Made by a program: the position numbers and the translations under genes. 64,000 nt of DNA from Streptomyces durocortorensis (GTDB taxonomy: Bacteria; Actinomycetota; Actinomycetes; Streptomycetales; Streptomycetaceae): positions 868,001-932,000 of the forward strand of contig NZ_CP134500.1 of NCBI RefSeq assembly GCF_031760065.1. Direction: 5' to 3'. Shown here piece by piece: positions 54,696-64,000 of this stretch. Positions within the stretch are counted from its first letter, which is position 1, and the number at the start of each line of letters is the position of its first letter. The notes beneath the pieces are model-generated. The model saw only the letters and a list, made by a program, of their open reading frames with translations, was not told where the DNA came from and made no database searches.

Positions 54696-55925
54696 GTGAG
54701 CAGCGACCCGTGGGGCCGCGTCGACGAGACGGGCACCGTGTACGTGCGTACAGCCGACGGCGAGCAGGTCGTCGGATCGTGGCAGGCCGGTTCGCCTGAG
54801 GAGGCTCTGGCCTATTTCGAGCGCAAGTACGACGGCATGGTGGTCGAGATCGGCCTCCTCGAACGGCGGGTGAAGACCACCGATCTGTCGGCGAAGGACG
54901 CGACGACGGCGATCGGCCATCTGCGCCAGCAGGTCGACGAGCACCATGCGGTGGGCGACCTCGACGCGCTGCGCAAGCGGCTGGACGCGCTGGTGGCGAC
55001 GGTCGAGGCGCGGCGCGAGGAGCGCAAGGCGCAGAAGGCCAAGCAGACCGACGAGGCCAAGCACGCCAAGGAGGCGCTCGTCGCCGAGGCGGAGGACCTG
55101 GCGAAGAGCGAGCAGTGGCGGTCGGCCGGTGAACGGCTGCGGGCGCTGGTGGACACCTGGAAGGGTCTCCCCCGCCTGGACCGCAAGTCGGACGATGAGC
55201 TGTGGCACCGCTTCTCGCACGCGCGCTCGGCCTTCTCCAAGCGGCGCAAGGCCCACTTCGCCGCGCTGGACGCCCAGCGCGAGGACGCCCGCAAGGCCAA
55301 GGAGAAGCTGGTCACCGAGGCCGAGGCGCTGTCCGGCTCCACGGACTGGGTCGGCACGGCCGCGCGCTACCGCGATCTGATGACCGAGTGGAAGGCGGCG
55401 GGCCGCGCCCAGCGCGAGGCCGAGGACGATCTGTGGAACCGCTTCCGCGGCGCCCAGGACGTCTTCTTCGCCGCCCGCAGCGAGGTCTTCGCGGAGCGGG
55501 ACGCCGAGCAGGGCGAGAACCTCAAGCTGAAGGAGGAGCTCGCCGCCGAGGCCGAGAAGCTGGTGCCGGTGAAGGACCTGAAGGCGGCCCGTGCCGCGTT
55601 CCGGTCGGTCAACGAGCGCTGGGAGGCCATCGGCCACGTACCGCGTGACGCCCGGCCCAAGGTCGAGGGCCGGATGCAGGCGGTGGAGCGGGCGCTCCAG
55701 GAGGCCGAGGAGTCCGAGTGGCGCCGGACGAACCCGGAGGCGCGGGCCCGCGCCGAGGGTCTGACCGGGCAGCTCCAGTCGGCCGTGGACAAGCTGCGCG
55801 GCCAGATCGACACCGCGCGCGCTTCGGGCAACAACGCCCGCGCGGACAAACTGGCCAAGGAGCTGGAGGGCCGTCAGGCGCTGCTGGACCAGGCGCTGAA
55901 GGGCCTGGAGGAGTTCGGCGGCTGA
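54696..55925 (+). CDS. DUF349 domain protein
   Basis: This 409-residue protein, mostly helical and highly charged, with three to four DUF349 repeats. They are visible as repeated W(R/S)..GERLRALVDTWKGL, DWVGTAARYRDLMTEWKAAG and DLKAARAAFRSVNERWEAIG blocks, each followed by LWHRF or LWNRF-type segments. It forms long coiled coils between about residues 90 and 130 (RREERKAQKAKQTDEAKHAKEALVAEAEDL). DUF349 proteins have no settled function. The GTG at 54696 has GGAGGAG five bases upstream. It ends at a perfect bidirectional terminator. Confidence 0.92.
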   Translation: MSSDPWGRVDETGTVYVRTADGEQVVGSWQAGSPEEALAYFERKYDGMVVEIGLLERRVKTTDLSAKDATTAIGHLRQQVDEHHAVGDLDALRKRLDALVATVEARREERKAQKAKQTDEAKHAKEALVAEAEDLAKSEQWRSAGERLRALVDTWKGLPRLDRKSDDELWHRFSHARSAFSKRRKAHFAALDAQREDARKAKEKLVTEAEALSGSTDWVGTAARYRDLMTEWKAAGRAQREAEDDLWNRFRGAQDVFFAARSEVFAERDAEQGENLKLKEELAAEAEKLVPVKDLKAARAAFRSVNERWEAIGHVPRDARPKVEGRMQAVERALQEAEESEWRRTNPEARARAEGLTGQLQSAVDKLRGQIDTARASGNNARADKLAKELEGRQALLDQALKGLEEFGG

Positions 55926-55935
55926 GAAGCCCGTA

Positions 55936-55989
55936 AAAGGGAGGGGCCCCGGTACGCGATCCGCGCTGCGTACCGGGGCCCCTCCCTTT
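55936..55989. terminator. Bidirectional terminator between DUF349 gene and rel
   Basis: A perfect 22-bp stem (55936-55957 with 55968-55989) with AAAGGG/CCCTTT ends and a 10-nt loop, between convergent genes. One of the strongest terminators in the window. Confidence 0.9.
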
Positions 55990-55994
55990 CGCTC

Positions 55995-58631
55995 CTACGG
56001 CCTGCGGGCCGAGGTGACGCGGTAGACGTCGTAGACGCCCTCCACGCCGCGTACGGCCTTCAGGACGTGTCCCAGGTGCTTGGGGTCGCCCATCTCGAAC
56101 GTGAAGCGCGAGGTGGCCACCCGGTCGCGGGAGGTCTGGACGGCCGCCGACAGGATGTTGACGTGCTGGTCGGACAGGACCCGGGTGACGTCGGACAGCA
56201 GCCGGGAGCGGTCCAGCGCCTCGACCTGGATGGCGACCAGGAAGACCGACGACTGGGTCGGAGCCCACTCGACGTCGAGAATGCGCTCGGGCTGCTGGGA
56301 CAGCGAGTCCACGTTGACGCAGTCGGCGCGGTGCACCGAGACGCCGCTGCCCCGGGTGACGAAGCCGATGATGGGGTCGCCGGGGACCGGCGTACAGCAG
56401 CGGGCCAGCTTGACCCAGACGTCCTCGACGCCCTTGACGACGACGCCGGGGTCGGCGTTGGCGCGGCGCTTGCTGCGGCCGCCGTGCGAGGGCGGGGTGG
56501 ATTCGGCCAGGTCCTCGTTGGCCTCGTCGTGGCCGCCGAGGGCCTGCACCAGCTTCTGCACGACGCCCGCCGCGGCGACATGGCCCTCGCCGATCGCCGC
56601 GTACAGCGAGGAGATGTCGGGGTAGCGCATCTCGTGGGCGAGGGTGACCAGTGAGTCGCCGGTCAGGATGCGCTGGATCGGCAGGTTCTGCTTGCGCATG
56701 GCCCGCGCGATGGCGTCCTTGCCCTGCTCGATGGCCTCGTCGCGGCGCTCCTTGGAGAACCAGGCGCGGATCTTGTTGCGGGCGCGCGGCGACTTGACGA
56801 AGCCGAGCCAGTCCCGCGAGGGGCCTGCGCCTGCCGCCTTGGAGGTGAAGACCTCGACCAGGTCGCCGTTGTCGAGGGTCGATTCGAGCGGGACGAGCCG
56901 CCCGTTGACGCGTGCTCCTATGGTCCGGTGGCCGACCTCGGTGTGGACGGCGTACGCGAAGTCGACGGGGGTCGCGCCGGCGGGCAGCGCTATCACGTCG
57001 CCCTTCGGCGTGAAGACGAAGACCTCGTTGCGCGAGAGGTCGAAGCGCAGGGACTCCAGGAACTCGCTCGGGTCCTCGGTCTCCTTCTGCCAGTCAAGGA
57101 GCTGGCGCAGCCACGCCATGTCGTTGACGGTGTCCTGGCCGCGGCCGGTGTTCTTGGGGACGTCGGTACGGACCTTGGAGGCGCCCGCGACGGCCTCCTG
57201 CTTGTACTTCCAGTGGGCGGCGATGCCGTACTCGGCGCGGCGGTGCATGTCGAACGTACGGATCTGGAGCTCGACGGGCTTGCCGCTGGGACCGATCACC
57301 GTGGTGTGCAGCGACTGGTACATGTTGAACTTGGGCATCGCGATGTAGTCCTTGAACCGCCCGGGCACCGGGTTCCACCGGGCGTGGACGGTGCCGAGCG
57401 CCGCGTAGCAGTCGCGGACCGTGTCGACAAGTACCCGAATTCCCACCAGGTCGTAGATCTCGGCGAAGTCGCGGCCTCGCACGATCATCTTCTGGTAGAC
57501 GCTGTAGTAGTGCTTGGGGCGGCCGGTGACGGTGGCCTTGATCCGGGCGGCGCGCAGGTCGGCCTGGACCTCGTCGGTCACTATGGCGAGGTATTCGTCG
57601 CGCTTGGGGGCCCGCTCGGCGACGAGGCGGACGATCTCGTCGTACATCTTGGGGTAGAGGATCGCGAAGGCGAGGTCCTCCAGCTCCCACTTGATGGTGT
57701 TCATGCCCAGCCGGTGCGCCAGCGGGGCGTAGATCTCCAGCGTCTCGCGGGCCTTCTTCTCCTGCTTCTCCCGCTTGAGGTAGCGCATGGTGCGCATGTT
57801 GTGCAGGCGGTCGGCGAGTTTGATGACGAGGACCCGGGGGTCCTTGGCCATGGCCACGACCATCTTGCGCACGGTCTCGGCCTGGGCGGCCTCGCCGAAC
57901 TTGACCTTGTCCAGCTTGGTGACGCCGTCGACGAGCAGGGCGACCTGGTCGCCGAAGTCGCGGCGCAGGGTGTCCAGGCCGTACTCGGTGTCCTCGACGG
58001 TGTCGTGGAGCAGGCCCGCCATCAGGGTGGCCGGGTCCATGCCCAGCTCGGCCAGGATCGTGGTGACGGCCAGCGGATGCGTGATGTACGGGTCGCCGCT
58101 CTTGCGCTTCTGGCCCCGGTGCCAGCGCTCGGCGACCTGGTAGGCCTTCTCGATCTGACGGAGCGTGGCCGACTCGATCTTGGGGTCGTTGCCCCGGACC
58201 GTACGCAGGAGGGGTTCCAGGACCGGGTTGTACGGGCTGGAGCGCTGGACGCCGAGGCGGGCGAGGCGGGCTCGCACCCGGTTGGAGGAGCCACCGGAGC
58301 GGGAGGCGGACCCGGCCGGAGCGGCGGGCTTCGCCGGGGCCTGCGGCGCGGGGGCCGGGGGCTTGGGCGCCGCGGCGGCCGGTTTCGCGGCGGGCGGCTG
58401 CGCCGGGCTCACGGGCACGGACCGCTCGGCCGGGGCGGGGGCTGCGGGCTTCGGGGGCGGAGTGCCCGCCCCGGCGGGCTTCGCTGCCCCCTGGGGGCGC
58501 GCGCCACCGGGGGCGGGCTCCGGGGGCGCGGGCTTCGGCGCGTTCGAGGGCGCGGCCTTCGCGGGCGTGGCGGGGGCCGCCACGGGCTTGTCGGGCTGCG
58601 GGGCGGCGGCTGACTGGGCCTCGTCTGGCAA
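55995..58631 (-). CDS. rel: Bifunctional (p)ppGpp synthetase/hydrolase Rel
   Basis: This 878-residue long RSH protein. The first 110 residues are Ala/Pro-rich and disordered. The HD hydrolase domain is intact ([31 protein letters not shown]). The synthetase has [20 protein letters not shown], with the RxKD type of bifunctional Rel enzymes rather than ExDD. TGS ([27 protein letters not shown]) and ACT ([20 protein letters not shown]) domains follow. It makes and degrades (p)ppGpp during starvation on the ribosome. The TTG at 58631 (MPDEAQS) is chosen: GAGGAG lies five bases upstream and the N-terminus matches S. coelicolor RelA by recall. Confidence 0.96.
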   Translation of the reverse strand: MPDEAQSAAAPQPDKPVAAPATPAKAAPSNAPKPAPPEPAPGGARPQGAAKPAGAGTPPPKPAAPAPAERSVPVSPAQPPAAKPAAAAPKPPAPAPQAPAKPAAPAGSASRSGGSSNRVRARLARLGVQRSSPYNPVLEPLLRTVRGNDPKIESATLRQIEKAYQVAERWHRGQKRKSGDPYITHPLAVTTILAELGMDPATLMAGLLHDTVEDTEYGLDTLRRDFGDQVALLVDGVTKLDKVKFGEAAQAETVRKMVVAMAKDPRVLVIKLADRLHNMRTMRYLKREKQEKKARETLEIYAPLAHRLGMNTIKWELEDLAFAILYPKMYDEIVRLVAERAPKRDEYLAIVTDEVQADLRAARIKATVTGRPKHYYSVYQKMIVRGRDFAEIYDLVGIRVLVDTVRDCYAALGTVHARWNPVPGRFKDYIAMPKFNMYQSLHTTVIGPSGKPVELQIRTFDMHRRAEYGIAAHWKYKQEAVAGASKVRTDVPKNTGRGQDTVNDMAWLRQLLDWQKETEDPSEFLESLRFDLSRNEVFVFTPKGDVIALPAGATPVDFAYAVHTEVGHRTIGARVNGRLVPLESTLDNGDLVEVFTSKAAGAGPSRDWLGFVKSPRARNKIRAWFSKERRDEAIEQGKDAIARAMRKQNLPIQRILTGDSLVTLAHEMRYPDISSLYAAIGEGHVAAAGVVQKLVQALGGHDEANEDLAESTPPSHGGRSKRRANADPGVVVKGVEDVWVKLARCCTPVPGDPIIGFVTRGSGVSVHRADCVNVDSLSQQPERILDVEWAPTQSSVFLVAIQVEALDRSRLLSDVTRVLSDQHVNILSAAVQTSRDRVATSRFTFEMGDPKHLGHVLKAVRGVEGVYDVYRVTSARRP

Positions 58632-58636
58632 GAGCG

Positions 58637-58642
58637 CTCCTC
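58637..58642 (-). promoter_or_regulatory. Ribosome-binding site that fixes the TTG start of rel
   Basis: GAGGAG (minus strand) lies five bases before the TTG at 58631-58629. No ATG or GTG nearby has a comparable Shine-Dalgarno sequence. Confidence 0.75.
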
Positions 58643-58724
58643 GTGCGGATCCGGGGTACCCGGAGAGCCCATGGTATCGATCCCCCGGCGAACCCTCGCC
58701 CGGGGACGGCAGGAGCCCGCACAA

Positions 58725-58767
58725 CGAGGGACGGGCACCCGGTTCGTTCCCGGGTGCCCGTCCCTCG
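58725..58767 (-). terminator. Terminator after apt
   Basis: A perfect 18-bp stem CGAGGGACGGGCACCCGG with its complement (58725-58742 with 58750-58767) and a 7-nt loop, 33 bp past the apt stop codon. Confidence 0.75.
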
Positions 58768-58800
58768 TACTCGGTGGCCGTCACTGGCCCGTCCTGCGGA

Positions 58801-59352
58801 TCAGACCGTGATCAGGGCCTCCAGCGGCACGCCCCGCAGGCCCGGCTCCAGACGGGCGCGGCCCGCGAGGAAACCGAGCTCCATGAGGACCGCGACGCCC
58901 GCGACCTGGGCGCCTGCCCGCCGGATGAGCTCCAGCGAGGCTTCCGCCGTGCCGCCGGTGGCGAGGACGTCGTCGATGACCATGATCCGGTCGTCGGCGG
59001 CGAGGTCCTCGGCGTGGATCTCGATCTCCGCGCTGCCGTACTCCAGCTCGTAGGACTGGGCGAGCGTGGCTCCGGGAAGCTTTCCGGCCTTGCGGACCGG
59101 TACGAAGCCGAGGCCCGCGCGGACCGCTACCGGCGCGGCCAGGATGAAGCCGCGTGCCTCCAGGCCGACGACCTTCGTGGCGCCGTGGCGTACGCACAGC
59201 TCCGCGAGGGCGTCGGTGAGCGCCGTGAAGGCCACCGGGTCCGCGAGCAGCGGAGTGATGTCCTTGAACATCACTCCCGGCTTCGGGTAGTCCGCGACAT
59301 CACGGATCCGGCTGAGCAGCAGCTCCCGGGTGGAATCGGTGGTGCTCGTCAT
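58801..59352 (-). CDS. apt: Adenine phosphoribosyltransferase
   Basis: This 183-residue salvage enzyme makes AMP from adenine and PRPP. The PRPP-binding loop is [21 protein letters not shown], and the N-terminal [22 protein letters not shown] is the adenine-APRT signature. Four bases overlap with secF. The secF-apt-rel arrangement links protein export, purine salvage and the stringent response in many actinobacteria. Confidence 0.96.
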   Translation of the reverse strand: MTSTTDSTRELLLSRIRDVADYPKPGVMFKDITPLLADPVAFTALTDALAELCVRHGATKVVGLEARGFILAAPVAVRAGLGFVPVRKAGKLPGATLAQSYELEYGSAEIEIHAEDLAADDRIMVIDDVLATGGTAEASLELIRRAGAQVAGVAVLMELGFLAGRARLEPGLRGVPLEALITV

Positions 59353-60440
59353 CGCTCAGCGCTTCCCGACGTGCGGCCGTGCGAGCGGGGCCGGCCGACT
59401 CCGCTGCCCGCGGTCGCGGCGCCCTCGACGATGTCCTCGGGACCGTCGTCGGCGGGCTCGCCCTTGGCGGCGGCGGCCGCCCGCTTGGCGAGGACCCGCT
59501 TCTTCAGCGCCTTCATCTGCGGGTCGCGCTCCTTGAGGTCGGCGACGAGCGGGGTGGCGATGAAGATCGAGGAGTACGCACCGGCGGCGAGACCGACGAA
59601 CAGCGACAGCGAGATGTCGTTCAGCATGCCCGCGCCGAAGACACCGCCACCGATGAAGAGCAGCCCGGCCACCGGCAGCAGAGCCACCACGGTGGTGTTG
59701 ATGGAGCGGACCAGGGTGCTGTTGATCGACCGGTTGGCGATCTCGCTGTACGTGAAGCGGGTCTGCTTGGTGATGTCCTTCTGCCCCTCCTTGAGGCTGT
59801 CGAAGACCACCACCGTGTCGTACAGGGAGTAACCGAGAATGGTCAGCAGACCGATCACCGTGCCCGGGGTGACCTCGAAGCCGACCAGGGCGTAGACACC
59901 GACCGTGATGGTGATGTCGTGGATCAGTGCGATGAGGGCGGCGACGGCCATCCGCCACTCGAAGGCGATGGCCAGATAGATCACCACCAGGACCATGAAG
60001 ACCGCGAGACCGGTCCAGGCCTTGTTGGCGATCTGCTCACCCCAGCTGGGGCCGACCAGGTCCGCGTTGATCTCGTCGGCGGGGATGCCGAGCTCGTCGG
60101 AGAGCGTCTCCTTGATCTCGTTCGCCGTGGCGGTGTCGACCTCGGTGATCTGGATGCGCAGACCGCCGTTGCCGAGCTCCTGGACGATGGCCATGTGGCC
60201 GGAGGCCTCGGTCGCCACGTCCGTGGCCTGGGCGGTGGAGATCTTGGCCCTGGTGTCGGTCGTGAAGACCGCGCCGCCCTGGAACTCGATGCCCATGCGG
60301 AGGCCGCCGACCGCCACGCCGATGATGGCCGTGATGGTGATCAGTATCGAGACGCCGTACCAGATCTTGCGGTTGCGGATGAAGTCGTAGCCGACCTCGC
60401 CGCGGTAGAGCCGGGCGCCGAGATTGCCGAGTCGCGACAT
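59349..60440 (-). CDS. secF: Protein translocase subunit SecF
   Basis: This 363-residue membrane protein has six helices and one large extracytoplasmic domain between helices 1 and 2 (about residues 50-130). The RND-like helix 4 region shows GVYALVGFEVTPGTVIGLLTILGYSLYDTVVVFDSL, and GIEFQGG starts the first extracellular domain. It works with SecD and YajC to pull secreted proteins through SecYEG. The start at 60440 (MSRLGNLGARLY) has AAGGAGG seven bases upstream. The C-terminal tail is Ala/Gly/Glu-rich. It follows secD by one base and overlaps apt. Confidence 0.96.
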   Translation of the reverse strand: MSRLGNLGARLYRGEVGYDFIRNRKIWYGVSILITITAIIGVAVGGLRMGIEFQGGAVFTTDTRAKISTAQATDVATEASGHMAIVQELGNGGLRIQITEVDTATANEIKETLSDELGIPADEINADLVGPSWGEQIANKAWTGLAVFMVLVVIYLAIAFEWRMAVAALIALIHDITITVGVYALVGFEVTPGTVIGLLTILGYSLYDTVVVFDSLKEGQKDITKQTRFTYSEIANRSINSTLVRSINTTVVALLPVAGLLFIGGGVFGAGMLNDISLSLFVGLAAGAYSSIFIATPLVADLKERDPQMKALKKRVLAKRAAAAAKGEPADDGPEDIVEGAATAGSGVGRPRSHGRTSGSAER

Positions 60441-60441
60441 C

Positions 60442-62217
60442 TCACGCCTCCTTCGGTTCGGTGGGGGCGTTGACACGGCGCGAGCGGCGCAGCGGCGGCT
60501 GTGCGCCGAGCCGCTTCGGGTCCAGTCCGGACCACGGACCGCCCTTGGAGAAGAACTTCGTCCGCCCCATGAGCGTCATGAGCGGCTTGGTGAAGAAGAA
60601 CACCACGACGACGTCGAGCAGGGTGGTCAGGCCGAGCGTGAACGCGAAGCCCTGCACCTTGCCGACGGTGACGATGAAGAGCACCGCGGCGGCCAGGAAC
60701 GACACGAAGTCGGAAACCAGGATGGTGCGCCGGGCACGCGGCCAGGCCCGCTCGATGGCCGGGCGGAGCGTGCGTCCTTCGCGGATCTCGTCCCGGACGC
60801 GTTCGAAGTAGACGATGAACGAGTCCGCTGTGATGCCGATGGCGACGATGGCGCCACAGACTGCCGGGAGGTTCAGCGCGAAGCCGATGGCCGGGCCCAG
60901 CAAGGACATGATCGTGTACGTCAGGACGCCGGAGACCAGAAGGCTCAGGAGCGCGATGAACGAGAGTCCTCGGTAGTACACGACGAGGTAGAGGACCACC
61001 AGCGCGAGACCGATGGCACCGGCGATCAGCCCGCCCTTGAGCTGCTCGCTGCCGAGGGCCGCGGTCACCGTGGTGACACTGACCTCCTCGAAGGTGAGGG
61101 GAAGCGCGCCGTAGGACAGGATGTTGCCGAGCTCCTCGGCCGACTGCTGGTCGAAGCTGCCGGAGATCTGGGCGTTCTTGCTGAGCGCGGTGCGCACCGA
61201 CGGAGCCGAGACGACCTCGCCGTCGAGGACGATCGCGAACTGGTTCATCGGCGGCTGCTGCTGGCTGAGCCGACCGGTGATCGTCTGGAACTTCTTGGCG
61301 CCCGCGGAGGTGAACTCCATCGACACGATCCACTGGCCGGTCTGCTGGTCGATGGCGGCCTTGGCGTCGTCGACGTCGCTGCCGGAGACCTCGGCGGGGC
61401 CGAGCACGTACTTCTCGTAGCTGCCCGGGACGTTCGAGCCGCAGGCGACGATCGAGTCGGTGGGCTTGGCGTCCTGGCCCGCCTCGCTCCGCTGCTCGGG
61501 GTCGGTGCAGTCCAGCTTGGCGAACTCCTCCTGGAGCTTGGCCGTCGCCGGGTCCACGGAGGGCGAGGCCTCGGGGGAATCGGACGGCTTCGGCTCGTCG
61601 GAGCCCGGGGCGGAGGGTGTCGGGTCCTTCTTCAGGGCACCGGTGACCGCGCGGCCCTGGGTGGTGGCACTCGCCGAGGGGGTGGCCTCCGAACCGGTGG
61701 CCTCCTCGCCCTTTTCCTTGTCGGCGCCCTGGTCCTTGTCGTCCGGCGTGCCGGACTCACCGGGCTTCGGCGTGGCGCTGTCCGAGGGGGTGGGCTGCTC
61801 GGGGCCGCTCGCCTGCACCGTCAGAACGGGCCGGAAGTAGAGCTGGGCGGTGGTACCGACCTGCTTCTGGGCCTGCTTCGAGTCCGTCCCCTTGGGGATG
61901 TTGACGATGATGTTGCGATCGCCCTGGGTCTGGACCTCGGCCTCGGAGACGCCCAGCCCGTTGACACGCCGCTCGATGATCCCGACCGCGGTGTCCATGT
62001 TGGTCGGGTTGATCGCGTTCGGCTTGCCGGGCTGGTTCTGCGCCTCCAGCGTGATCGACGTACCGCCGGCCAGGTCGATGCCCAGCCGGGGCGTGGTGTG
62101 CCCGGACAGGAACATCCCGCCGGTGAGCGCGACCATGGCGATGAGGATCAGGGCCAGGGCACGCCCCGGCCTCCCCTGACCGCCGGACGGCCCTCGGCCC
62201 TTCTTGGGTGCTGCCAC
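60442..62217 (-). CDS. secD: Protein translocase subunit SecD
   Basis: This 591-residue partner of SecF. Helix 1 is LALILIAMVALTGGMFLSG, followed by the conserved GIDLAGGTSITLEA. An unusual Pro/Ser/Glu/Asp-rich, probably disordered insert occupies residues about 137-222 inside the first extracytoplasmic domain. The C-terminal half carries five helices with VAIGITADSFIVYFERVRDEIREG, the functional RND-like motif. The two proteins use the proton gradient to complete secretion. yajC is upstream, separated by a hairpin at 62315-62358. Confidence 0.96.
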   Translation of the reverse strand: MAAPKKGRGPSGGQGRPGRALALILIAMVALTGGMFLSGHTTPRLGIDLAGGTSITLEAQNQPGKPNAINPTNMDTAVGIIERRVNGLGVSEAEVQTQGDRNIIVNIPKGTDSKQAQKQVGTTAQLYFRPVLTVQASGPEQPTPSDSATPKPGESGTPDDKDQGADKEKGEEATGSEATPSASATTQGRAVTGALKKDPTPSAPGSDEPKPSDSPEASPSVDPATAKLQEEFAKLDCTDPEQRSEAGQDAKPTDSIVACGSNVPGSYEKYVLGPAEVSGSDVDDAKAAIDQQTGQWIVSMEFTSAGAKKFQTITGRLSQQQPPMNQFAIVLDGEVVSAPSVRTALSKNAQISGSFDQQSAEELGNILSYGALPLTFEEVSVTTVTAALGSEQLKGGLIAGAIGLALVVLYLVVYYRGLSFIALLSLLVSGVLTYTIMSLLGPAIGFALNLPAVCGAIVAIGITADSFIVYFERVRDEIREGRTLRPAIERAWPRARRTILVSDFVSFLAAAVLFIVTVGKVQGFAFTLGLTTLLDVVVVFFFTKPLMTLMGRTKFFSKGGPWSGLDPKRLGAQPPLRRSRRVNAPTEPKEA

Positions 62218-62314
62218 CTTCTCGTTTCTCCCTGTCCAACCGCCCCGCGCCGGGTACGCGCCCGAGCGGCCACGAAGTGTTGTGGGGGCCTGCCCCCCGC
62301 AGACGACCCCACGG

Positions 62315-62358
62315 TCCCGGGGACGCCGCGCGCCGGTGGGCGCACGACGTCCCCGGGA
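62315..62358 (-). terminator. Intercistronic hairpin between yajC and secD
   Basis: A 20-bp stem (62315-62334 with 62339-62358) with a 4-base loop. It is perfect in the minus-strand RNA with two G-U pairs. There is no clear U-tract, so it may act as a stability or partial-termination element. Confidence 0.6.
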
Positions 62359-62367
62359 GCGTGAGAA

Positions 62368-62847
62368 CTACTTGGTGTCGGCTTCGCCGTCGGTCTTGCC
62401 GTCGTCCTTGGCCTTCTTGACGTCCTTGGCGGCGGCGCTCTCGGTGTCGGCGTCGTCCTTGCCCAGGTCGATCCTGGCGGGCTCGGCGTCGTCCGTGGCC
62501 GGCTCACCGGTCAGCGAGGAGGCGTCGTCGGGAACGACGGTGCCCTCCGCGTCCAGCTCCTCGTCGTCGCCGTGGACGATGCGGTTGTACTCCGCGTCGT
62601 CGAGGACGGCGCCGATCGCGTTCTTCGCGTAGATGGCGTGCACGCCGGGGGCGACCTCAAGGAGGACGGTGTCGTCGTGGACTTCCTTGACGGTGGCGTA
62701 CATGCCCCCGATCGTCCGGACGCCGGTGCCGGGCTGCATGTCGTTGCGCATCTGCGCGGCCGCCGCCTGCTTCTTCTTGGCGGAGCGGGTCATCAGGAAC
62801 ATGGCCCCGATGAGCACGATGAAGGGGAGGAGAGTCAAGATATCCAC
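62368..62847 (-). CDS. yajC: Preprotein translocase subunit YajC
   Basis: This 159-residue protein has an N-terminal membrane helix (LTLLPFIVLIGAMFLMT). The YajC core follows: KKKQAAAAQMRNDMQPGTGVRTIGGMYATVKEVHDDTVLLEVAPGV. The tail is long, acidic and Ala/Asp-rich (DAEGTVVPDDASSLT onward), longer than in E. coli. It sits in the SecDF complex. The GTG at 62847 is chosen because the longer open frame adds residues unlike YajC. Confidence 0.93.
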   Translation of the reverse strand: MDILTLLPFIVLIGAMFLMTRSAKKKQAAAAQMRNDMQPGTGVRTIGGMYATVKEVHDDTVLLEVAPGVHAIYAKNAIGAVLDDAEYNRIVHGDDEELDAEGTVVPDDASSLTGEPATDDAEPARIDLGKDDADTESAAAKDVKKAKDDGKTDGEADTK

Positions 62848-63013
62848 GGGACGGGAATTCCTTCGCACGACCGCGCTGGAATGCGGCCTGTATATACGGG
62901 GGTGGGTACACCGACCGGTAAGGGCGGCATCGGCGGAGTCTAAGCGAGTCCGCATCGATGGAACAACGCCCAGCATGGCACCCGGGTTCCTGTACTGGCG
63001 AACCTGTGACGCA

Positions 63014-64000
63014 TCACGCCCCGAACAGACCCTGTTGTCCCCTTACGCCGTGCTGCGGCGGGACCAGTCCCAGATGCGCCCATGCCGCCGGGGTGGCAAC
63101 GCGGCCGCGCGGCGTCCTGGCCAGCAGTCCTTCCCGTACGAGGAAGGGCTCGGCGACCTCCTCGACGGTCTCCCGCTCCTCCCCCACGGCGACCGCGAGG
63201 GTGGACAGGCCGACGGGGCCGCCGCCGAAGAGTTTCAGCAGGGCGCCGAGCACCGCACGGTCCAGCCGATCGAGTCCCCTGGCGTCAACCTCGTACACCT
63301 TCAGAGCCGCCGCGGCGATCTCCCGGTCGATCGCGCCCTCCGCCTTGACCTGCGCGTAGTCGCGGACGCGCCGCAGCAGGCGGTTGGCGATACGGGGCGT
63401 GCCCCGGGAGCGTCCGGCGATCTCGGCGGCGCCCTCCACGTCGATGCCGACGTCGAGGAGGCGGGCCGAGCGGTGGATGACGCGCTCCAGCTCGGCGGGG
63501 GCGTAGAACTCCATGTGGCCGGTGAAGCCGAAGCGGTCGCGCAGCGGGGGCGGCAGCAGTCCGGCCCGGGTGGTGGCCCCGACCAGGGTGAACGGCGGCA
63601 GTTCGAGGGGGATGGCGGTGGCGCCGGGGCCCTTGCCGACGATCACGTCGACGCGGAAGTCCTCCATCGCCATGTAGAGCATCTCCTCGGCGGGCCGGGA
63701 CATGCGGTGGATCTCGTCGAGGAAGAGGACCTCGCCCTCCTGGAGGGAGGAGAGGATCGCCGCGAGGTCACCGGCGTGCTGGATGGCGGGGCCCGAGGTG
63801 ATCCGGATCGGGGCGTTCATCTCGGCGGCGATGATCATCGAGAGCGTGGTCTTGCCGAGGCCGGGCGCGCCGGAGAGCAGCACGTGGTCGGCGGTGGCAC
63901 CACGGGCGCGGGCGGCCTTCAGGACCAGGTCGAGCTGTTCGCGAACCTTCTCCTGGCCGACGAACTCCTCCAGGTCCTTGGGGCGCAGGGCAGCCTCGAC
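63014..64000 (-). CDS. ruvB: Holliday junction branch-migration ATPase RuvB (partial, N-terminus beyond window)
   Basis: At least 328 residues are visible; the N-terminal start lies right of the window. Walker A is [16 protein letters not shown], Walker B is [17 protein letters not shown], sensor 1 is [10 protein letters not shown], and the C-terminal winged-helix domain has [16 protein letters not shown]. RuvB hexamers drive branch migration with RuvA at Holliday junctions. It lies upstream of yajC, as in the ruvCAB-yajC-secDF order of actinobacteria. Confidence 0.96.
   Translation of the reverse strand, partial: VEAALRPKDLEEFVGQEKVREQLDLVLKAARARGATADHVLLSGAPGLGKTTLSMIIAAEMNAPIRITSGPAIQHAGDLAAILSSLQEGEVLFLDEIHRMSRPAEEMLYMAMEDFRVDVIVGKGPGATAIPLELPPFTLVGATTRAGLLPPPLRDRFGFTGHMEFYAPAELERVIHRSARLLDVGIDVEGAAEIAGRSRGTPRIANRLLRRVRDYAQVKAEGAIDREIAAAALKVYEVDARGLDRLDRAVLGALLKLFGGGPVGLSTLAVAVGEERETVEEVAEPFLVREGLLARTPRGRVATPAAWAHLGLVPPQHGVRGQQGLFGA

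Overview
This 64 kb window is high-GC actinobacterial chromosome, and everything in it points to Streptomyces. It carries bldD, sIHF and actinobacterial-type rel. Gene order in the pyr, aro, alaS and rel-secDF-ruvB blocks is the conserved core order of that genus. Coding density is high, codons are strongly G/C-ending, many genes start with GTG, and many neighbours overlap by four bases. I see no prophage, CRISPR array, tRNA or rRNA. The contents are mostly housekeeping genes with a few accessory insertions.

Layout. 1-6128 is an accessory left part: a cut Lrp/AsnC regulator, an aldehyde dehydrogenase with a palindromic promoter, GuaB1, a class I terpene synthase and a SorC-type regulator. 6208-17036 holds rpe, rsmB, fmt, a short MITE-like inverted-repeat element, a small HTH gene, a helicase-less priA, metK, coaBC, rpoZ, gmk and sIHF. 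17292-27302 is the pyrimidine operon, transcribed leftwards in the order pyrR-pyrB-pyrC-(PH-like membrane protein)-carA-carB-pyrD-pyrF. A PyrR-type RNA motif lies just before the pyrR ribosome-binding site. bldD is divergent from it and carries BldD boxes in its own promoter. 28257-30414 is nusB, efp and a degenerate M24 peptidase. 30623-37722 is a P-loop kinase-like gene and the shikimate genes aroQ, aroK-aroB (one continuous reading frame), aroC and aroE, followed by mltG. 37824-41800 is ruvX, alaS and two small membrane-anchored proteins. 42014-51526 is more mixed: an AfsR-like ATPase without a DNA-binding domain, rpsD, an iron-box-controlled DUF2470 gene, rarA, a VKOR homologue, and an ABC transporter coupled to a two-component system. 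51588-64000 is hisS, a metallo-hydrolase, a cyclophilin, a DUF349 protein with a strongly folded leader RNA, rel, apt, secF, secD, yajC and cut ruvB.

How the genes work together. The pyr operon encodes all de novo steps from bicarbonate and glutamine to UMP except orotate phosphoribosyltransferase (pyrE), which is not here. The aro block covers DAHP to shikimate 3-phosphate plus chorismate synthase, but not EPSP synthase. secD-secF-yajC form the Sec accessory complex. rel and apt sit together at the purine and stringent-response interface. The most interesting signals are regulatory or in degenerate enzymes: the leader RNA before the DUF349 gene, the iron box shared by rpsD and the DUF2470 gene, the PyrR loop, the aroK-aroB fusion with a preserved internal start, and the M24 protein that has lost most metal ligands.
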